Below the pieces are notes generated by a model, which ran no database searches, was not told where the DNA came from, and saw only the letters and a list, made by a program, of their open reading frames with translations. From contig JACETJ010000075.1 of assembly GCA_013911345.1 (NCBI GenBank), positions 1-6,568 on the forward strand: 6,568 bases of DNA, written 5' to 3'. The position numbers and the translations under genes were made by a program. Below, one piece after another: positions 1 through 6,568 of this stretch. Source of the stretch: Congregibacter sp. GTDB lineage: Bacteria > Pseudomonadota > Gammaproteobacteria > Pseudomonadales > Halieaceae. The stretch's first letter is position 1, and every line of letters starts with the position of its first letter.

Positions 1-2411
<2,411 letters not shown>

Positions 2412-2453
2412 CCCGCGAGCTCTGGCTCACCTGATGGCTCCTTAGCGAGCAAT

Positions 2454-2466
2454 TGTGGTTACCACA
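2454..2466. promoter_or_regulatory. Perfect 13-bp palindrome, candidate operator
   Basis: TGTGGT at 2454-2459 and ACCACA at 2461-2466 are exact reverse complements around a single T at 2460. The site lies in the 138-bp gap between the FadH and rubredoxin-fusion genes, about 84 bp upstream of the second start. With no T-run and a one-base centre it is not a terminator, and it looks more like a dimeric-regulator binding site. The TGGT...ACCA core recalls GntR-family operators, but the spacing differs from the FadR and PdhR sites I know, so no regulator is assigned. Confidence 0.3.
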
Positions 2467-2532
2467 TTCGTGCGTGACAGTTGTGAGCTGCGCTGGCACT
2501 CTGCGCGCGAACATCACTAATGCGATTTGGAT

Positions 2533-2540
2533 AGAGAGGT
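2533..2540 (+). promoter_or_regulatory. Ribosome binding site of the rubredoxin-fusion gene
   Basis: AGAGAGGT contains a GAGG core at 2536-2539, ten bases before the ATG at 2550. It supports that start, which also gives a complete rubredoxin domain beginning a few residues before its first Cys pair. Confidence 0.65.
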
Positions 2541-2549
2541 AGACCACAC

Positions 2550-3926
2550 ATGGCCCGTTGGGAATGCATCGTCTGCGGACTGATTTACGACGAGAAAGAA
2601 GGCTGGCCCGAGGATGGCATCGCGCCCGGTACCAAGTGGGAAGACGTCCCCGATGACTGGACCTGTCCGGACTGTGGTGTGGGCAAAGACGACTTCGAAT
2701 TGATTCCTGGCTCCGATGAGGGTGATACGCCCGCCGAAGCGGCGGACTCTGAGGGCTCTACCGACGCTAGCGCGCGCTCGGTCGTTGTCATTGGTTCAGG
2801 ACTGGCGGGCTACGGTCTAGTGCGCGAGCTGCGCCGCAAAGATGAGGCTGTCGCCATTACGGTGCTGACATCTGATGGAGGTGAGGGCTACTCCAAACCG
2901 ATGATCTCAACGGGCTATACGAAGGACCTCAACGCCGACAAGCTGGCGGCACAAAGTGCCGAAGAGTTGGCGGAACAGCTGAACGTGACCGTGCGCACCC
3001 GCACGCGGGTCGCCAGTATCGATACCCAGACACAAACGGTGCACCTCGAGGGCGGCGAGGCGCTGCCTTACAGCGAGTTGGTGTTGGCATTGGGAGCTGA
3101 ATTGATCCGGCCACCCATTGGTGGCGATGCGGCCGACGAAGTGCTCGGCGTGAATGACCTCGACGACTACCGACGCTTTCAGGATTTGCTGGCCGCCAAA
3201 GGCGCTAAGAAGGTGGCCATTATTGGCGCCGGGCTGATCGGCTGTGAGTTTACTAACGATCTTTTGAACGGCGGCTTTACAGTCGAGGCCGTCGACCCCA
3301 TGGGCTGGTGCTTGCCGACTCTGTTGCCTGAGCAATCCGGGAGGGCGGTGCAGGCTGCACTTGAAGAGAAGGGCGCAACGTTCCATTTTGGCCCGCTCGC
3401 CACTGAGGTGAATCGCGCCGGAGAGGGTTACGCGGTGACGTTGAACAACGGTGACACCATTGAGGCCGACGCGGTCTTGTGCGCGGTTGGCGTGCGGCCG
3501 CGAACGGGTTTGGCCAGCGATGCGGGCATAGCGGTGAATCGCGGCATCGTCACAGATCGGCAATTGCGCACTAATGCGCCCAACGTTTTCGCCATGGGTG
3601 ATTGTGCCGAAGTGGCTGGGCATGTGCTGGTCTATGTTGCGCCATTAATGGCGGCGGCGCGCGCATTGGCCGCAACATTGGCGGGTGAGGCAACAGACGT
3701 GAGTTATCCCGCGATGCCGGTTGCCATCAAGACACCTGCCTGTCCGGTTGTGGTCTCTCCACCCGCAAGAGACGTCGAGGGTGATTGGCACTTTGAGGGC
3801 GAGGCACCCGATATCAAGGCGCTGTTCCGATCCGGCGAGGGTGACTTACTGGGCTTCGCCTTAACTGGGCAGGCGGTCAAGGAGCGTATGGCGTTGAGCA
3901 AAGAACTCCCGGCCATTCTTGGCTGA
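2550..3926 (+). CDS. Rubredoxin-rubredoxin reductase fusion (FAD-dependent)
   Basis: This 458-residue protein joins an electron carrier to its own reductase. Residues 1-53 are a canonical rubredoxin with two Cys pairs, Cys6/Cys9 and Cys39/Cys42, holding one iron; WECIVCGLIYD and DWTCPDCGVGK are typical. Residues 54-75 are an acidic, Ser/Ala/Gly-rich flexible linker. From 76 on it is a two-dinucleotide-fold flavoprotein like AlkT/RubB-type rubredoxin-NAD+ reductases. It has an FAD motif at Gly82/84/87, the YSKPM segment at 114-118, an NAD(P)H motif at Gly226/228/231 and the late FAD contact AMGDC around Asp351. The C-terminal stretch KTPACPVVVSPP is also family-like. The expected reaction is NAD(P)H to FAD to rubredoxin iron, then to an external partner such as an alkane or other membrane monooxygenase, or an oxygen-detoxifying enzyme; the partner is not in the window. 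It lies 138 bp downstream of the FadH gene on the same strand with no obvious terminator between, so co-transcription is possible. It is cytoplasmic, with no signal peptide. Confidence 0.92.
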   Translation: MARWECIVCGLIYDEKEGWPEDGIAPGTKWEDVPDDWTCPDCGVGKDDFELIPGSDEGDTPAEAADSEGSTDASARSVVVIGSGLAGYGLVRELRRKDEAVAITVLTSDGGEGYSKPMISTGYTKDLNADKLAAQSAEELAEQLNVTVRTRTRVASIDTQTQTVHLEGGEALPYSELVLALGAELIRPPIGGDAADEVLGVNDLDDYRRFQDLLAAKGAKKVAIIGAGLIGCEFTNDLLNGGFTVEAVDPMGWCLPTLLPEQSGRAVQAALEEKGATFHFGPLATEVNRAGEGYAVTLNNGDTIEADAVLCAVGVRPRTGLASDAGIAVNRGIVTDRQLRTNAPNVFAMGDCAEVAGHVLVYVAPLMAAARALAATLAGEATDVSYPAMPVAIKTPACPVVVSPPARDVEGDWHFEGEAPDIKALFRSGEGDLLGFALTGQAVKERMALSKELPAILG

Positions 3927-3944
3927 GTTGAGAGGGCAGATACA

Positions 3945-3970
3945 AAAAACCCGCCTGATGGCGGGTTTTT
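3945..3970. terminator. Bidirectional rho-independent terminator
   Basis: A perfect 11-bp stem pairs 3945-3955 with 3960-3970 around a TGAT loop (3956-3959). The GC core is CCCGCC/GGCGGG, flanked by an A-run on the left and TTTTTATT on the right, so each strand has a U-tract after the hairpin. It sits between two convergent stop codons (TGA at 3924-3926 on plus, TAA at 3987-3989 on minus) and should terminate both transcripts. Confidence 0.93.
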
Positions 3971-3986
3971 ATTGAGTCGGTGCTGA

Positions 3987-6568
3987 TTAGAACTGATATC
4001 GCACATCCACACCGTATGTGGCTGGGGCGCCCCACTGACCGAGGTTCAGGCCAAGGTCAGGTCCGAAGTTAAAGTTGAAGGTTCGGTACTCCTCGTCGGT
4101 AATGTTGCGACCCCACAAAGCCACGCTGAGGGCCTGGCCGTTATCCATCTCATGCAACCAGCTGAGTCGTGCATCCACCAGCGTCCGTGAATTGTTGATT
4201 GTTTGGTCAAAGGCCACGGGGACGGGTGTGGGGAATGCCGCGCTCGCGTAAGCGCCCTGAGTGGTGGCAATCGACACGGCATCATCCTGATAGTTAGCAA
4301 CCAACTGCAGGTTGAGGGTTCCGTTGCCGGCTTTCAGCACATCCCAGTCCATGACCAGTGTCGCAGAGCTCTCCGGCAGCATGCCAGGTTGTGCGCGCAC
4401 ATTGAGCCCGAGGAAGTCCGGGAACTCGTCGAAGTCACCATCGATGAATGCGTAAGTCGCTTTTAATCGGAGCGACGGGGTGATGGCCCAGGCGGCATCG
4501 ATCTCTATACCATCGCGACTCGCGTCAGCAGCATTGTCGGTCTGCTGCGCCAGGTTGCCACCGGTGGTGTCGATGGTGGAAACCTGCATGTCGGTGTATT
4601 CGTAGCTGAAGTAGGTAGCGTTAAAGCGAACCCGGCCATCAAGCAGCATGGACTTAATGCCCACTTCCCAGCTTTCCATGTCTTCTTCACTGAAGTCATC
4701 CGGGGTGCCGGTGGCGCGGTTGAAGTAACCGTCATTGAAACCACCAGCGCGGTAGCCCGTTGAGTAGCTTGCGTAGACATTAATGTCGTCTGAGAAGAAA
4801 TACTGAGCAACCAGGCGACCGGATACGTTACTGAACTCCTGGCTAAATTTCTGACCGTAGACGCCGGGGGTTTCGGGGAGTTTATCGAGATCGGCGAGGT
4901 CCCAGTAGTAGCCGCCGTCAAGATCGAACGGAATGTCGACCGCGGTGCCGGTCATCATCGACGCAATCGTCTCCTGAATAGCATTGCCGATGAAGCCGGC
5001 CACACCGCCTTGTGCATCTCGCCACAGGTAGGTAATGCCTTTCTCTTCATCGGTGTAACGCAGACCCGCTGTAAACGCCCAGTTGCTGCCGTTAGGTCTC
5101 CAGGTGGCCTCACCAAATATCGATGTCGCGCGGGTATCATGATCCGCAGAACGACTGTAACTGGCTGCCAGAGGGAAGGTGGGGCTTGCGATGTTTCGCC
5201 ACTGCGACGAATCATCGAAGAAGTACAGACCCGCTGCCCAGTCGATGCTGCTCGTATTGCCGACTAATTGGATCTCGTGCGAGGTTTGCTTGTAGGCCGC
5301 GTGCGACACGGTGTCGAAGATCGGCGCGCGGCCAAAGGCGTTGATTGTGTCCACCATATCGAGCGCGAGCTCAAAGTTGTAAGCCGGATCGAGTGGAAGA
5401 AGGCCAAGACCCGGAATAGGGATCGCGGGTGGCACCACGCCGCCGAGCAATGCGCCGCCAATGGTGAGCAGCTGCAACTCTCCCTGAGTACCACCTGCAA
5501 CCGAGTTATCCATACCATCCAAGTCACTGGAGGTGCCCACATCAACGGTTCGACGACCATAGATGTAGCGTAGCTCTAACGAGTCGCTCATTTCCCAGGT
5601 TATTCGGAGGGTATCGGTCTCGGTTTCTGTTTCGGTTACTGCGGGCCCGTCTTTAAACGCATTGTTAGGCACGCCGCCGTCAGCGAGCTCTTGGCCTGAC
5701 CAGTTCACAAAGTCGTTGGCCCAGCCGAGGAATTGACCCACCTGAGGAATCTGCTGGAGACCCGCTGGCAAGAAGTTGGCGACGAAGAAAGCGACACCGC
5801 CGACGCCTTCAGCGCGAGAGGCGCTGTCTGTGGGCACCCGGGCGTAGTCGCCCTGATAAGTACCCGGCTGCACAAGTCCGATCGTCGGGTTAAACCCGTT
5901 GACGTCGATCATCGGATCGAATTCGTTGAGATCGTCTTCCGAATGCGAGTAGTCAACGGTCCATCGGTCTGTCGGACGCAACTGCAGGGCGACCCGGAAT
6001 CCCTCACGGTCAAGATTCTGTGCGCCTGCTTTGCCATCGACGCCGTCCCAGAAGGGGTCGCGCTCACGGCTATAACCCGATGCCGACAGGCTGATTTTAT
6101 CGCCAAGCGGCACGTCAACACGACCACTGAAGGCGCCATAGTCGTAATCACCCACCGAGGCGCGCAGGTCCGCACTGAATTCAGTGCCGGGTGCCTTGGT
6201 GATGAAGTTCAAGGTGCCGCCCGTCGAGTTACGACCAAACAGCGTGCCCTGTGGGCCTTTCAAGATCTCGATCCGTGCGAGATCGATCATGTCGACCCCC
6301 GAGCCTTGACCTTTGCCGATGTACACACCATCAATGTACTTGGCTACTGCGGTATCAAGAGAGAGGTTGGTTGAGGCGCCGTCACCGATGCCGCGGATGT
6401 TGAAGCCGGGCGAGCCAGAAGACCCCGGTGGAGTATATCCGTAGACCCCCGCAACTTGAGTAATGAGATCATCGGCACTGTTGATGCCGCGATCGATAAT
6501 TTCCTGATCACTAAAGGTGGTAATCGAGATCGGCGTATCCTGCAGGACGCGAGGCCAACCTGCAGGAT
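3987..6568 (-). CDS. TonB-dependent outer-membrane receptor, N-terminus outside window
   Basis: This is a TonB-dependent receptor: an outer-membrane beta-barrel with an N-terminal plug that imports a ligand using TonB energy. The frame stays open to the right edge, giving about 859 visible residues. The GTG at 6326 is internal, because plug sequence continues upstream of it. The plug includes LQDTPISITTF (6513-6545), FNIRGIGD, KYIDGVYIGKG and IEILKGPQGTLFGRNSTGG. Barrel strands follow, with motifs such as AGLRYTDEEKG, YASYSTGYRAGGFNDGYF and WEVGIKSMLLDGRVRFNATYF, ending RYQF with the terminal Phe typical of outer-membrane barrels. The signal peptide, any TonB box and the true start are missing. 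Two proline-rich hydrophobic loops (about 5374-5473 and 5700-5792) and a short Thr-acid repeat (about 5613-5641) are unusual. The last seven visible codons (6546-6566) do not fit the family and probably reflect the fold-back at the edge. Substrate unknown; a siderophore, or a lipid-, terpenoid- or aromatic-derived compound, is possible. Confidence 0.93.
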   Translation of the reverse strand, partial: PAGWPRVLQDTPISITTFSDQEIIDRGINSADDLITQVAGVYGYTPPGSSGSPGFNIRGIGDGASTNLSLDTAVAKYIDGVYIGKGQGSGVDMIDLARIEILKGPQGTLFGRNSTGGTLNFITKAPGTEFSADLRASVGDYDYGAFSGRVDVPLGDKISLSASGYSRERDPFWDGVDGKAGAQNLDREGFRVALQLRPTDRWTVDYSHSEDDLNEFDPMIDVNGFNPTIGLVQPGTYQGDYARVPTDSASRAEGVGGVAFFVANFLPAGLQQIPQVGQFLGWANDFVNWSGQELADGGVPNNAFKDGPAVTETETETDTLRITWEMSDSLELRYIYGRRTVDVGTSSDLDGMDNSVAGGTQGELQLLTIGGALLGGVVPPAIPIPGLGLLPLDPAYNFELALDMVDTINAFGRAPIFDTVSHAAYKQTSHEIQLVGNTSSIDWAAGLYFFDDSSQWRNIASPTFPLAASYSRSADHDTRATSIFGEATWRPNGSNWAFTAGLRYTDEEKGITYLWRDAQGGVAGFIGNAIQETIASMMTGTAVDIPFDLDGGYYWDLADLDKLPETPGVYGQKFSQEFSNVSGRLVAQYFFSDDINVYASYSTGYRAGGFNDGYFNRATGTPDDFSEEDMESWEVGIKSMLLDGRVRFNATYFSYEYTDMQVSTIDTTGGNLAQQTDNAADASRDGIEIDAAWAITPSLRLKATYAFIDGDFDEFPDFLGLNVRAQPGMLPESSATLVMDWDVLKAGNGTLNLQLVANYQDDAVSIATTQGAYASAAFPTPVPVAFDQTINNSRTLVDARLSWLHEMDNGQALSVALWGRNITDEEYRTFNFNFGPDLGLNLGQWGAPATYGVDVRYQF
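6537..6568. repeat. Perfect inverted repeat (fold-back) at the window's right edge
   Basis: ATCCTGCAGG (6537-6546) and CCTGCAGGAT (6559-6568) are exact reverse complements around a 12-base centre (6547-6558). Each arm contains the palindrome CCTGCAGG. The arms encode Leu-Gln-Asp with identical codons on opposite strands: minus at 6537-6545 and plus at 6560-6568. The centre read on plus gives Arg-Glu-Ala-Asn in frame with the plus copy, which is the expected receptor sequence before LQDTPISIT. It therefore appears that the gene sequence is turned back on itself here. Confidence 0.75.

Noticed and set aside
2417..2428. Possible hairpin GAGC-TCTG-GCTC after the FadH stop as a terminator
   Set aside because: The stem is only 4 bp and no T-run follows, so it is unlikely to end transcription.
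2907..3623. 238-codon minus-strand open frame antisense to the rubredoxin fusion
   Set aside because: It is a shadow of a well-recognised gene on the other strand, and its product shows no family resemblance.
6324..6326. GTG as the start codon of the receptor
   Set aside because: The frame continues upstream with typical plug sequence (KYIDG, FNIRGIGD, LQDTPISIT), so this GTG is an internal valine.
5733..6374. 213-codon plus-strand open frame antisense to the receptor
   Set aside because: The minus strand encodes conserved plug and barrel motifs throughout this stretch; the plus frame has no recognisable domain.

Overview
The window looks like chromosomal DNA of an aerobic, GC-rich Gram-negative bacterium, most likely a marine-type gammaproteobacterium. 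The reasons are a FadH closely resembling the enterobacterial enzyme, a large TonB-dependent outer-membrane receptor of the kind abundant in marine gammaproteobacteria, and a rubredoxin/rubredoxin-reductase system of the kind used with oxygenases. The taxonomic placement is inference from remembered family similarity; no search was run.

Layout. Positions 1-323 hold no gene I can identify and probably include the promoter of the first gene. Positions 324-2411 (+) encode a complete FadH-type 2,4-dienoyl-CoA reductase (FMN/4Fe-4S/FAD/NADPH). A 138-bp gap carries a perfect 13-bp palindrome. Positions 2550-3926 (+) encode a single-chain fusion of an N-terminal rubredoxin to a rubredoxin-NAD(P)+ reductase-like flavoprotein. 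A strong bidirectional hairpin terminator (3945-3970) separates it from a convergent gene on the minus strand, a TonB-dependent receptor (3987 to the right edge) whose N-terminus lies outside the window.

How the genes may work together. Both plus-strand genes are flavin/iron electron-transfer enzymes. FadH removes conjugated double bonds during beta-oxidation of unsaturated or terpenoid-like acyl-CoAs. The rubredoxin fusion could pass NAD(P)H electrons to a rubredoxin-dependent monooxygenase such as an AlkB-type hydroxylase, or to an oxygen-stress partner. The receptor could import a hydrophobic substrate or a metal chelate. This suggests a lipid, hydrocarbon or isoprenoid catabolic neighbourhood, but no oxygenase is visible and the receptor's substrate cannot be read from the sequence.

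The most unexpected structure is at the right edge. The last 32 bases form a perfect inverted repeat with 10-bp arms. The 12-base centre continues the expected receptor motif on the plus strand instead of the minus strand. This looks like a fold-back: an assembly or amplification artefact at a contig end, or less likely a real inversion. I see no CRISPR array, tRNA, rRNA, insertion sequence or clearly novel multi-gene system.
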